From NCBI RefSeq assembly GCF_020379485.1, contig NC_063452.1, positions 6,489,065 to 6,553,064 of the forward strand: DNA of 64,000 nucleotides, given 5' to 3'. The translations under genes and the position numbers were made by a program. This document shows positions 45,766 through 57,328 of the stretch, one piece after another. A model generated the notes under the pieces. That model saw only the letters and a list, made by a program, of their open reading frames with translations. It was not told the origin of the DNA and did not search any database. The number at the start of each line of letters is the position of its first letter. Within the stretch, counting starts at the first letter, position 1. The DNA comes from Brassica napus. Taxonomy: Eukaryota > Streptophyta > Magnoliopsida > Brassicales > Brassicaceae.

Positions 45766-46668
45766 TAGTCAGTTACGACTACCTTGAGAAAGAATAAAGT
45801 CACATATATTGTAATGTCGTTTTTCATAAGAGCTCTGTTTAGCGAAAACAGCATGCAGTCTGTTTTGTACGTAATTTTTATCACGAGGCTTGAATATTTA
45901 ATGAAATGTAAAAAAGTATGGCTTTTGTTAAAAGCAATTTCACCTATTTACATGATTGTGAACCACTCTAAGTAGAAAACTATCACTAATCAATTACCTC
46001 CAGTGTTTCATAACAATGTGACTGCAATGAGTTTAAACATATTAATCTAATAACATAAATCATTTTAGTTTACAAAACAAAATTTATCAATAAATTAATA
46101 TAGTTTAGTATTATGTATTATCTAACTCTATTATACATGTGTTTATGTGATTTATGATATTATTATTATAAAAAAATTCAACTTTTGTATTCTTGTAAAA
46201 AAAATTTTGTTTTGAAAACATAATTATGTAACAGTACTATTTTACATATTTTTTATTTATAAATTTGAAATATATATAAAATTTAAATCAAATTGGACCT
46301 ACTCTTAAAAACTAAATCAAATTGGTAATAGATAAAAAAAAATTGGGATACTGTTAAAAACATCAAATTTTTAACACTAAAATATATTGTGCATGTAAAA
46401 TATTACGGTGCAGTTAGTTAGTCTGTAATTCAGATTTGATGTATATAATTTGTTTTATAAACGCAATATACATATGGTGATTAATTAAACCCATTTGGTA
46501 TAGTGTTCGTCGTTAATTTAAGGGGTTGGTCGAAATTTGATTTACATTGCATATTCAGAATAATAACAATAGGATAATGTATTGGTCCACAGACTGGTTT
46601 GATAATGGTTTACATCATGGCTATGTATAAATTGATTTTACATTTAATAAGGATTAAAAATTGGTCAT
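45766..46668. other. subtilase copy 2 3' flank and AT-rich spacer
   Basis: 45766-45905 matches the 3' flanks of copies 1 and 3. 45950-46025 is the shared unit-junction block. From about 46030 to 46668 the DNA is AT-rich with no recognisable gene. Confidence 0.65.
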
Positions 46669-46684
46669 GTTTACCATATTTTGT

Positions 46685-47517
46685 GGGAAGTGAAATGTGA
46701 TGGAACCTACCAGAAACTATACATCACTTGTTCTTTCACTGTACTTTTGCGAAACAGGTTTGGTTATCTGTCTCTGTTTTCCCAAGTACTGAGTACAATG
46801 AATCTATAGTTCTGAGAAGCCTATGGTGTGATCTGACGACGAGGAAGAATCTACCGCCTACGGGAGTAACAGAAGGCCAGCTTGCTCCCTGGATATTATG
46901 GAGTATCTGGACTGCAAGAAACAACCTGGTGTTCAATGGGAAACCTCAACCAGCAGATGAAACGCTCTCCAAAGCCATTGCACTGGCTCGTGAATGGGGA
47001 TCTTGTCAAGTGACACCACCTCCGACAAACCACAAGCTGAACCCCCCAGGCCCTACACCACCAAACTGTTTTCTCACCAAAACTGATGCTGCTTGGAATG
47101 AAGACCAAAAGATTGCAGGTCTTGGATGGACAGTGGAATCACAAAGCAGAGTCTCCCATTACTCTATTCCCGCTCACCATGTGAGATCACCGTTGGTCGC
47201 CGAAGCTTTGGCCCTCCGGGAATCTTTAGGAAAGTGCAGAGAGCTAGGACTATCAAGGATTCGGTGCGAGTCGGACTCAGCCATATTGATCAAAGCTCTC
47301 AAGACGAAATCATCGATTATTGATCTCTATGGGATCTTAACAGATATCCTCTCTTTAGCCTCCTCATTTGAATGTGTCTCTTTTCATTGGATTTCTCGTA
47401 TGAAAAATGCTGAGGCTGATTAGCAAAGCAGGTCTTGTCTGCTGAACTGGCATTAGTGGCTACAACTACTTTGGTTTGATCTTTTAATATAAATGTGTTT
47501 CAAAAAAAAAAAAAAAA
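46685..47517 (+). pseudogene. 5'-truncated LINE with RNase H-like domain
   Basis: A perfect 16-bp duplication GTTTACCATATTTTGT flanks it (46669-46684, 47518-47533), and it ends in a 16-A tail. The frame 46728-47423 encodes the end of the zinc-binding domain (MFFHCTFAKQVWL), a linker (PWILWSIWTARNNLVFNGKP) and an RVT_3-type RNase H domain with acidic residues in TKTDAAWN, VAEALALRES, RCESDSAILI and MKNAEAD. Right after the last Asp a small deletion shifts the frame into TAG (47421-47423), cutting about 20 residues. The LINE family differs from the one at 28680, which lacks RNase H. Confidence 0.92.
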
Positions 47518-47533
47518 GTTTACCATATTTTGT

Positions 47534-48929
47534 AGGAGTTATATTAGTTGCGATATATTATTAAACCGTGTTATAACTGATTTCTATTGAGGATCCATTT
47601 AAAAAAAAAAATTACACATGAATCAAGGTTGTGACTTTTGTTTTAATATATAAGATTTTTTTGAATTGAAATAACAAAATGTATGGCTTTTGTTAAAAGC
47701 AATTTCACCTATTTCCATTACACAAATTTGCAGAGGAAAATCCAAAATAAAAGAAAAAGATAAAATTCATGAATAGTGGCACTCAACTCAAATTTAATCA
47801 AGGTCCAACTACAACCCTGATATAGAATTTTATTTTCAAAAATTTAATAAAAAATAAGGACGTGAACAAGAGTAAAAAACCCACCGTGGCATTATCTATC
47901 ACTCAGGGACCAATACAATGGACCAACCTGCCAGCTTTTGATGTTGCTACAATTTTTATTTTTCCAAAATAAAGCAGTGACTCCGTATGACATGTTCCTC
48001 TGGTTCTCCAATCTCCTCCTGATTGTAAGAACCACAATTAATACTGTATTTAGATAAATATATAAGTTACTTGATTAAAGTTTCTTTTGTTCTTCTAAAT
48101 ATGTCGACAAACTTGAATGAATGTGCAAAAGAAGTCCTGTGCTTTCTTTGAATCAACCTCATCTCTCTTCGTTTCACAATAATCTTCATGGCTCGTCGAT
48201 AAGAATATCTATGTTAATCTTCATTGTCATTGTTGCTCCTTGTTCAAAGTAACAACCTCTGCAGTAACAATCCAAGACTGGTCAGGGAACCAAACTCAAA
48301 CTGATTGGTCCAAAGATTTTTAAAATTTGAACACTAATATATCTACATCTCTCCACTTCGTAGTAATAAAATGTGATTTCCAAGAAGACAGATATATCGA
48401 CTGCGTTCAGGAGAGAGGAGTAGGCTTTTTATTATTGATAACTTAATTGGAAAGCCCAACAATAAAAACGTGATAGCCCATAAGATTCAGGCGAAAGACA
48501 CGTGGCGTTCTTTCCTTCATCTATTTGTTGACGTGGCTTCACCAAAGAAGAGGATATTCTGCTTTATATATATATATATAGATAAACTAAAGTAAAAAGA
48601 AAATCTGAAAATGTATCATTGTAATGTTAGCTATTTTTATGTGATTTTAGTTAGTCTGATCTGATATTCATGTCGTACCATACAACCAAAGTCTCTAGTT
48701 GCCACTCACATTATTTGGATCCAACCCTCAAAACCCCATTGAGATATATATGATATATGTTTGGAAAGTAGTTCGTTACTTCGCTTTTGTCTTGTGATGA
48801 GCCTTAAGTATATTAATGGACTTGCAATTTTCTTAAACCCTGAACCCTGATTTTAAAACACCAAAGCATTCATGTTATTAGCCTAGAGAATTTGCAGTGG
48901 AGATTCATACCAGAAAGCCGAGAGTAAGA
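47534..48929. other. unit 3 upstream block with a unit-specific insert
   Basis: 47681-47950 and 48590-48680 match unit 1 (11085-11337 plus 16071-16240). Between them about 640 bp (47955-48580) is specific to unit 3. It is less AT-rich and includes a G-box GACACGTGGC near 48498 and a TATATATATATA run at 48566, so it may be a captured promoter fragment. No coding frame is seen. Confidence 0.5.
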
Positions 48930-48984
48930 TGGCATCCCTTGGAGGAGGATCTTCCGGATTAACCGATGGATAGCTCACACTCAT
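48930..48984 (-). pseudogene. CASPL5A-type first-exon fragment, unit 3
   Basis: From the ATG at 48984 the minus strand reads MSVSYPSVNPEDPPPRDAI, a decayed version of the 31615 copy. The surrounding CTCACACTCATTTGCTTCTC is shared by all three units. Confidence 0.55.
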
Positions 48985-49760
48985 TTGCTTCTCTTATCAT
49001 ATAAAATTTCGGGGAAACAAACCAAGCGATGAGTACACTTCAAATCTTATTGATCATTTTCCTTTCAAATACTCGTACACTTCAAATCTAATTCAAGTTC
49101 TTATAAGGTAAAACTTTTCTGGCTAGATTCCAGAGGGTAAACTTGTGTTCACACTTCACAGTCACCTATAAACCATCTTTATAGTCTCAAACAAATCACA
49201 GCCAGTTTATCTAGTATAGTAATCATTAGGGTTTTCTGCAAAAAAAAAAACCTCAATGTAGTTTTTTTTTTGCAAATTAATGTGCGAACTCAAAAATCCA
49301 CGGGTCAACCCTCCAAGTACCAGTCAAACCGCAATATAATCCTCGGCCGTATATATGTATAATTGACTGTGTATAGTTTTAATATTTTTCAATACTACGT
49401 CGTTTTGGTACTAATTTTTTAATGAATTTTTTTGGTTGAAAACAGGGTTTGAACCTTGAACCTTAAACACTATGTGCATACTACATAACCATCTCGTCCA
49501 ACAGATATATTTGTTTACTTAACAAACGCAATTATATAGATTTCTAAATTCATTTTGAAATGTCTTTGTTTCTTCCTTTTCCCTTGGACATATGGGAGCT
49601 TGCGGCGTAATGAAGGTGGGGTGATCCTTTGATTGTTACTCAAGCATTTATTTTTTCGATTTTCTTTACTTATAGTTATTATTTCACATGTTTTGAACAA
49701 CAATCGGAATGGGTTCGCGTTTCCGGCTCATTTCCGCATTCTTCTTCGAGTGTTATTGTG
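48985..49760. other. upstream region of subtilase copy 3
   Basis: 48985-49205 matches the shared upstream block. From about 49220 to 49760 the sequence is unique to this unit and AT-rich. An ATG at 49709 is in frame with the subtilase remnant, so a short chimeric start is possible but unproven. Confidence 0.5.
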
Positions 49761-50813
49761 GATTCGCCACTCGGCTTACTCCCGAAGAAGCCGACTCACT
49801 CATGACCCAACCTGGTGTCATCTCGGTTCAACAAGAGCAGAAGTACGAGTTACACACCACTCGAACTCCACTATTCCTTGGTCTCGACGGACAAAACGCA
49901 GGCCTATTCCTCGAAACCGGCGCCTCAAGCGACATTATCCGTCGCTACGTCTTGACCGATCCGAATCCCACCACTTCCATTTTGATCAGAGGAACAGTCG
50001 TGAACGTCCGGCCATCTCCGATGGTTGCGACGTTTAGCTCGCGGGGACCTAAAACGATAATGCCAAACATTCTCAAACTGGATTTGATAGCTCCGGGAGT
50101 CAATATCCTCGCCGCATGGACCGGAGCTCGCGGGGACCTAATACGATACTCGCCGCGTGGAATTCAACATCAAGTCAGGAGCGTCCATGTCTTGCCCTCA
50201 CGTGAGCGGTTTGGCGGCTCTTCTCATGTCTGTGCATCTGGAATGGAGCCCGGCGGCGATTCGATCGGCTCTCATGACCACCGCTTACAATACTTACAAA
50301 GACGGAAAACCGATCCTCGACGTCGCGACGGGAAAACCTTCAACACCGTTCGAGCACGTGTCGCCCACGACGGCCGTTAATCCAGGACTCATCTACGATC
50401 TAACAACGGAGGATTATATAGATTTCATCTGCGCATCGAATTACAATTCGTCGCTGATCACAATCATATCGAGAGGCAATTACGCTTGTCCAAGAAAAAC
50501 GCACCCCGCCGCTGATCTAAACTATCCGTCGTTCGCCGTTAACGTCAAAGGATCCGGCACGTACAAGTACACCCGCACTGTCACAAACGTGGGAGGAGCT
50601 GGGTCATACTCGGTTAAAGTAACGTCGGAGACAACGGCAGTCAAGATTTCGGTTGAACCGCCGGTTTTGAATTTCAAAGAAGTGAACGAGAAGAAATCGT
50701 ATTCGGTGACGTTTACCGTTGTCTCATCTAAGGCGCCAAGGTCTAACAGCTTCGGGAGCATCGAATGGTCAGATGGAAAACACGTAGTGGCGAGTCCCGT
50801 GGCGATTAGATAG
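49761..50813 (+). pseudogene. subtilase copy 3, internally deleted and frameshifted
   Basis: The remnant starts at the equivalent of residue 77 (GFATRLTPEEADSLMTQPGV) and follows the intact copy to residue about 134. It then jumps to about 457 (SSD|IIRRYVLTDPNP), removing catalytic Asp, His and Asn plus most of the protease-associated insert. The deletion ends share GAC. At 50127-50148 a 22-bp segment copied from 50038-50059 replaces part of the gene and shifts frame. The C-terminal half then runs open in another frame with the catalytic Ser still present (SGASMSCPHVSG), a short deletion around GH residues, and a premature stop (VAIR). It cannot encode an active protease. Confidence 0.92.
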
Positions 50814-51016
50814 ACATAGGTGGTCAATTATGTCAAACTTGAGTAAGAAGAAAGCCACAGATATTGTAATGCCGTTTATCATAAGATCTCTGTTTAGCGA
50901 AAACGGCATGCAGTCTGTTTTATAAGTAATTTCTCATGAGACTTGAATATTTAATGAAAAGTAAAAATTGGTGACGACTATGTTAGCTGGCTAGTGTCTT
51001 ATGACTATTTTTATTC
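50814..51016 (+). other. subtilase copy 3 3' flank
   Basis: It matches the 3' flanks of copies 1 and 2 (GGCATGCAGTCTG, TTGAATATTTAATGAAAA). It ends at about 51016, where a MITE-like insert interrupts the shared sequence. Confidence 0.65.
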
Positions 51017-51575
51017 GGAAAGGGCATCTCCAATAGTGCATCAAAATAAGGGAGAACATACAAAAATGAAGGAAATCTATTTCCAATGTTACATCATTTT
51101 GAGAAAAAAAAAATGAGTATATGAACGGTATTCTTTCAAATTTGAGGGAATATTATTAAAAATCTCATTTTGATGTTAAGTTTTTTTATTTATATAATGG
51201 TCATTTACTATTTGACAATCTTTATTTTATGCATAAAAAACATTAACACTAAACATAACTTTCATAACTTTATATCAATTATGTATATACTGGTTAAACT
51301 TCTTAAAATATAATTACCAATAATTAATTATTAAAATATAATTTATAATTTTATAGATTATAATATATAATTAAAAGAAAATAAAATAGAAAACAATACC
51401 ATTAAGATACATAACTAATACAAAGTTAAGAAAAACACAACAAACTTAATACAACATTTAACAAGAATTGAGAGAGAAAATGAAAAAAACCACTGGAGCA
51501 AATCACAAACTCATTTTAAATTTATTTCATTTTGTAAGAAAAAATGATGGAAACCATCGGAAATGGTCTAAGTTT
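51017..51575. mobile_element. candidate MITE in the unit 3 flank
   Basis: About 560 bp is absent from the matching part of the unit 1/2 junction (28405-28440). Its ends, GGGCATCTCCAATAGTGCATC and an inward-read GACCATTTCCGATGGTTTCC, are imperfect inverted repeats. The interior is AT-rich. The target duplication was not resolved, so the family is left open. Confidence 0.5.
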
Positions 51576-51727
51576 TGGACATTGAAGATACTAACAATTA
51601 TTAAATTAGTTTATAAGATATGAAATATACTAGGCATGCATTACTAGTTCATGACTGATTTAATGACTAATCTTGATTCACGTTGCATGAATGTGAACCA
51701 CTCAACGTAGGAAACTAGACTTGTAAT
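51576..51727. repeat. unit junction block, unit 3/4
   Basis: It matches 28430-28595 (ACTAGGCATGCATTACTAG, TTGATTCACGTTGCATGAATG). It ends at GTAAT (51723-51727), the target duplication of the next element. Confidence 0.75.
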
Positions 51728-52248
51728 TGTGAGGTTTGGTCAAAGTCCATCAGACATGTTCAATGTTGGGCCGGCTTGCACAAGTTACGCGCGGAGAACA
51801 TATGGACCTAATCGTTGAAGCCCATTAGGTCAAGTACTGATACAAATAAGGAAAGATCACGACAGGGATCTCCAAGCTCAAGCTGAGCCTCTAGGAGGTG
51901 AGAGCTTCCATGGGGTCTCTTGGAGAGATAGAGTAAGCTAGTGATAGATATGTAATCCTAGGCTTAGCTCTTAGCCATGTACTTCTCTTGTAATATCTTT
52001 ATACTCTCTAGGGTTTGTATACCCAGGACAGAGAGAGTAATGATCTTGTAAACCACATCGGAGGTGTTTTCCGATACTCCATAGTGGATGTTGTGGATCC
52101 TGGATCCGCCCCAAATGTAGCGCGCTGCGGCCGTGAAATGGGTGAACAATTCTTGAGTCATGAACAAGGATGAATCGTTTGAGTAGTGAAAGGGACAGAG
52201 GTATTATGAGCTTGTATTCCGCAACAAGTGGGTATCATAACCCCCACA
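51728..52248 (+). repeat. left LTR of the non-coding element
   Basis: 521 bp, collinear with 57329-57831 plus 58864-58879. It contains CTTGTAATATCTTTATACTC and a long minus-strand open frame that is mirrored in the other LTR and is not a gene. Confidence 0.9.
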
Positions 52249-52250
52249 AG

Positions 52251-52292
52251 TGGTATCAGAGCATATGAATACCCCACAAGTGGTATCAGAGC
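52251..52292 (+). other. duplicated primer binding site
   Basis: TGGTATCAGAGC occurs at 52251-52262 and again at 52281-52292. The second lies in a 30-bp duplication that includes the ACCCCACAAG tail of the LTR. Both match initiator Met-tRNA. Confidence 0.85.
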
Positions 52293-54308
52293 ATAGGCTC
52301 ATTGATTCATGGAGTCCACGTCTCGAGGAGGAGAGACATATGAAGAAGCTTCCAAGCGAGACAGAAGAAACTCGCAAGGTTTAATGGAAGCTGGTGGTCA
52401 CGTGGTTCTACACACGTGGAATTCTGATTATGTTAAAAATCAGAGGATAAACCGAGTTACAAGATCAGGTTAAAGAGATTTTTGGTTTACAAGAGAAAAA
52501 GAAGAAAAACTGTTGGACGTTCTTTGCTGCAGCTGCACAAGTTTATGGAGGAAGGATTCACGAGTCAGTTGAATCGGTTGAGATGATTTCTAATTATGAA
52601 ATCAGGGTTTCTCTAGAGTTCTCCAGGGTGCAAGAATCTGCTACTGTGTGAGAAGGACTTCGGGTTACTCACAAGATAAGATGGTGGCAGGCTGCTAGCA
52701 TAAGAAAGAAAGGTTTCAGAGCTGTCCTCGATCTGCAGTCATAAGGCGTGTGTGACTATATGCATTGGAGTCTTGGGTTTCTTCATGTTCTGCAAGTTAT
52801 TGGAACTGAAAGCATAGTGGAGCACAAGGGGTTTTCGCACTGGTTTTCCTATGGGATTGTCTGAAGATTCAGTGAGGGTTTTCACGGTGTTCTTGGATTG
52901 AATCTACATGGTATACCAGTCACAGGTGGTGTTCTAATCTATGTGGGTATTTCAGCTCGGTATCTCATGGAATTCTTGGAACTAGGGGACGCCTTAGAAC
53001 CTTGAATGATATGAGTGTTTCATGGCTGTTTCAGATGGTATTCTTTAGTCAGCGTGAAGGGTGTTGCAGAAGGGTTGAAGGAGATCGACTCATGCAGATT
53101 TGTCTATGTGTGATTATGAGAGTCTACAATTGGGTAGATGTTCAGAGAACAAGATACTACAAGGCTGCTATTTTCAGAGGGAATGCAGTGTGGTTTTTCT
53201 AAGCAGATATGTGTTTGGCGTAACATATCGTTTTCTGCTGGAATGGATCTGCGAGAACGAGGAGTTACTTGTTCAAGGCAGAGTTCGGCTAAACAGGTGG
53301 CGGTGTCAAATCGAGATTGATTCAGGATGGAAACATGTATGTTCCGGATTTTCTGCATGAGATTCAGTAGTAGTTTGTTTTGGCTTCTCAGGGCATATGA
53401 GGGGAAAACAAATATGTCTACAGGGTGTCACGGTTGCAGAGGTAATGATTTGTTTGAGCATAAGTTGAGCAGAGATTCTTTGCGTCGAAAGTCTTCTTAG
53501 CAAGTTGTGCTACGCGGCGGGATCTGTTGGCAACAGCAGCGGTTCAGAGTGATGTTCAAGGCAAGGTGTTCATTCAGATTATTACAAAGGAAATTCTCAG
53601 GATGATGAGTTTGGTGTCTACGGGCTACTGAGGTTGGATATGGATTGAGTCAAAGGGCTTCTGGTTTCAGGCAGTGGTGATTCAGGTTCTGCAGGAGCTT
53701 CAAGTTAGCATCGACATCAGTTGGAAATTCTGGAGAAGAAGAATCAGTAGATTTGTAGTCACGATCGCATTAAGTGTGACAAACCAAAGATGACGTTGAA
53801 CAGTTAGCGTCAGAGAAAGCAGATGGCGTTCGGTTGTGGTAGGCAACAACGGCGTCAGAGACAGAGGAAGAAACGTTCACAGAGGATGATCTCAAAGCAC
53901 GTGGTGGTTTCAGGTTGGTGAAATCATGATGAGAGACTTGCAAGGGATGCAGTGGTATTTGAAAGAAAGGGAAGACTCGCGTAAGCTGCAGCAAGAAGGC
54001 TGCACAGGTGGGCGTGTTCATGATCAGTAGTGTTGGAGATTGATTTGAGTCAATTGGGATGGAGGATATCTCAAGGGAAGCCAGACTCATATGAAGTCAA
54101 AGCTAGACTTAAGGAGATGGAATCAAAGGTCATCAATCTCAGAGGGACTAAAGGTTTTTTTTAGAGATCACAAGGAATGCAGGTTATCTTAGCGAAAGAT
54201 GACCAACGGATCTTGAAGCTGCACAGGTTGGTTGTCGTGTGACAACAATATGACGAAACAAAGGTGATCTATTTTGGGTCAGTTCAAGTCAGGCTCGTGG
54301 GTGCATGA

Positions 54309-54705
54309 GAGGAATGGTTTCTGACTGATAGAAGAAAGTCAGAGGAGTCACCAAGTTAGTGTGACTGAAACATGGTGTACCTCCATGAAAAGGAAACTAG
54401 AGCAATGGAAAAGTGTGCAAAAGCCACACAAGTATACGCTGGAGCAAATGACTATTTGTGGTAACAGCATGTAGCAGCTTTAGTGAGGTCGTGAAAGTGA
54501 CATGGAAAGTTTTTGGCTGTAAGAAGAAAGCCAAAATAGTCACCAAGTCAGTGTGGCAGGAATAGGTTGTACCTCCACGAAAAGGCAACTAGAGTAAGGA
54601 CAAAGTGTGTAAAAGCCTACACAAGGGTATGTTGGAGCAAATGGCTATTTGTGGTAACAGCATGTAGTAGCTTTAGTAAGGTCGTGTGAGTGACATGAAA
54701 CCAAA
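54309..54705 (+). repeat. 193-bp tandem duplication in the element interior
   Basis: The segment containing GGTGTACCTCCATGAAAAGG and GTGGTAACAGCATGTAGCAG is repeated about 193 bp downstream with scattered differences. Confidence 0.75.
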
Positions 54706-57328
54706 GAAAAAGGCGATTCAAGGTTAGACTTAGCTTGAAGATTCTGGTCAAAGGCAGAGAAAAATGCGCAAGCGGAATCAGGTTGAACAGGTTGTTACGA
54801 CTGGTTGTAATCCTGAGGAAAATGGGTATGAGACAACAGTCATCAACACTTGTTCAAGAAGCAGAAAGTCGCTACCATAGCTAGTAGAAGCGTGTGTGAG
54901 TTATACCTTAGAGGAATCGTCAAGGATGTCTGAGTCAGAAATTCCAGATTAATAGACTCAAAGGAGAAGTAAGGACGCTGGTCTGGTGTCACGACCACAG
55001 TGGTCAAGGTGGAGCTCTCAGACAAGAATCGAACCTCAAAGGCAAAAGGAGCAATTTGTAGACTTGACCAGGTCGGAACTTCAGGCTTGAACAGGTTATG
55101 GTTCAAGTATAGTTACAGCTGGAGAAACTCGTCATGAGACTCGAGTTTGACACAAGAGAAGCTGTAAGGGATTATCTCAGGAGCATCACATGCATAGATG
55201 ATGGGAGATAAGATTAAGAGGCCGACAGGAACAACGAACAGTTGCAGAAACTTAGTTACAGAGACATGGTACTTCTAAAGGGTTATTTGATTCAGGTGGA
55301 GCCACTGAGATTATATAAGGATTGATGCATCAAGGATATATATAATCTGATTCCAGGTGGAGTGAGTCACTGGTTAGAAGATGTCTTGATTGGTTCAGCT
55401 AAAGGGGTAAAAGTTTCGGTTAGCAACATGGTCAGCTCAAGGGAATAAGAGCTGAAAGGAAAGGTTATTCCATGACAAGAGGGGCGTGGATATGTTCAGT
55501 GTGTCAAGGCCAAGAGTGTCAAGGTCAGTTAACAAGTACAAGGCGCATCATTAGGAGATTTGTAAGAGGAGTCTTACATAAGGGAATTTATCGGCGAGAC
55601 AAGTAAATCGGCATATGTATCATGAGTACACTGCAGTGAGGTTGATACAGGGGACCACGAAATCAGAGCCGAGTATAATGCAAGATAACACGTGGTGGGG
55701 TACTTGGTTAAACTGAAGGTAAGTAAGTATCAAGAGATACTGAAATATTGGCAGTGAAGATGAAGAATGGTGAGATGAAGCAAATTAAGAAACTGCTAGA
55801 AGACATTGCAGGGATTGCAGGGAATTGTCTTATAGTATGTCCATCTCAGGAAGGGTAAGACTTTTTCTCCACAAGCAGGCTCATCTTAAGCTCAGGTCAT
55901 GGAACTGAAAGAAGTTTCATGAAGGTATAAGGGCAGGAAAAGCCGATTGCATTTATGGATCAGAACATGTGGAGTTCTGGATATTTGATCGCATCACAGG
56001 GGAATATTGAGGCAGTGTCCTCAGGAAAGTCCATTAGCAAATGGCCAGATACTCATCGATGGCCAGGTACTCATCAGGCTACTGGCGGGTTCAATGACTA
56101 ACAGGCATGTTCAAGTCGTTGATGGTGATGCACATGTTTCGGTGTTTGGAGACATCTTAATACAAGAAGGTTATTGAGATAATGAATTCACAGCTGAGAA
56201 AAGGAGTGATATCAAGGATTCTAGATAAATACATCACATGCAACTCGTGAGGAGAGCCAAGGCGTATCATGGATTCGATGGTATGAGGCTCAGTTCATTC
56301 AACTAGCAGTGGGGTCTAAATCAGTTAGTGGAGGTTCTGTTATTGCAGAACAGTTTGATCAGATGGTGGAGCAAAGATATTTATGTCGACAGTCTTCCTA
56401 ATCATGTGGTTTTAGGCGGCGTGTCCTGCTTAAGTGTGCAGCAGCACAAAGTGATGCTCAAGTGTAATCTGTTCAAGAACATCAAGGGTAAGTCAAAGAC
56501 TGTTTCAGAGATATGGAGCATGAGTGACTTCAAAGGTTTGCAGTTGATTCAAGGAGAATTATGTGGTAGCAATTTCTGTTAACAACATGAAGGGTGAATA
56601 AAAGTTGTGTCGAGAGTCTGTCCAGCAGTGATGGTTGGATGGTGGGTCCTGTTCTGAGTAACAGCACTACAAAACGGGTTCAAGGCTAGAGTGTTTTAAA
56701 CAAGTAGAGAATCAGAGGTTGTTTCAAGTCTGAAGCATATATGGTTCAAAATTTGTTGCACAGTATTCAAGGAATTTGATTCAAGGCTTAGTGCACATGA
56801 GTGGAATCGAAAGGCCAAGGAGGAAATCAACTTGCAGAAGGATGTTCAGGTTTCTGTTCAAGCACTTGAACATGTTCATGATTTTGACAGCAAGGTTGTA
56901 TTGTTGATAAGTTCACGAGGAGTAACAAGAGATGAAGTAACACGGCGTCAATGAGGAGTTGAGCTTGACACTTGGAGTGTAGCAGCTTGGTTCGCAACTC
57001 AAGACAATAGATGAAGGTGATGGATATTCAGAATGGCAATGGGATTGTCACATACCTTTCATCAGGTGTGATGTCTATGTTCATTGAGGGGGCTAAGTGG
57101 ATTAAAGTGTTTTAATCTACTTGAGCGGTTGTGGTGTATAAGTTGAAGCTTATGCAGGTTTAAAGAAGATCATGAAGGAACTTCAAGCTTGGCTCAAGGT
57201 GGAGCTGAGAGAAGTGAGAAGAGATAAGAGAAGACAAGTAGATGCAGAAGATGAGCAGGCTTGCTCAAGCATCAAGAGGTGTCGGCACAAAGTAAAGGTT
57301 ATGGACTTGGACCAAACAGGTGGAGTTT

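Noticed and set aside
51964..52167. 67-codon minus-strand frame repeated at 57564-57767
   Set aside because: It lies in both LTRs of one element, so its conservation follows from LTR duplication.
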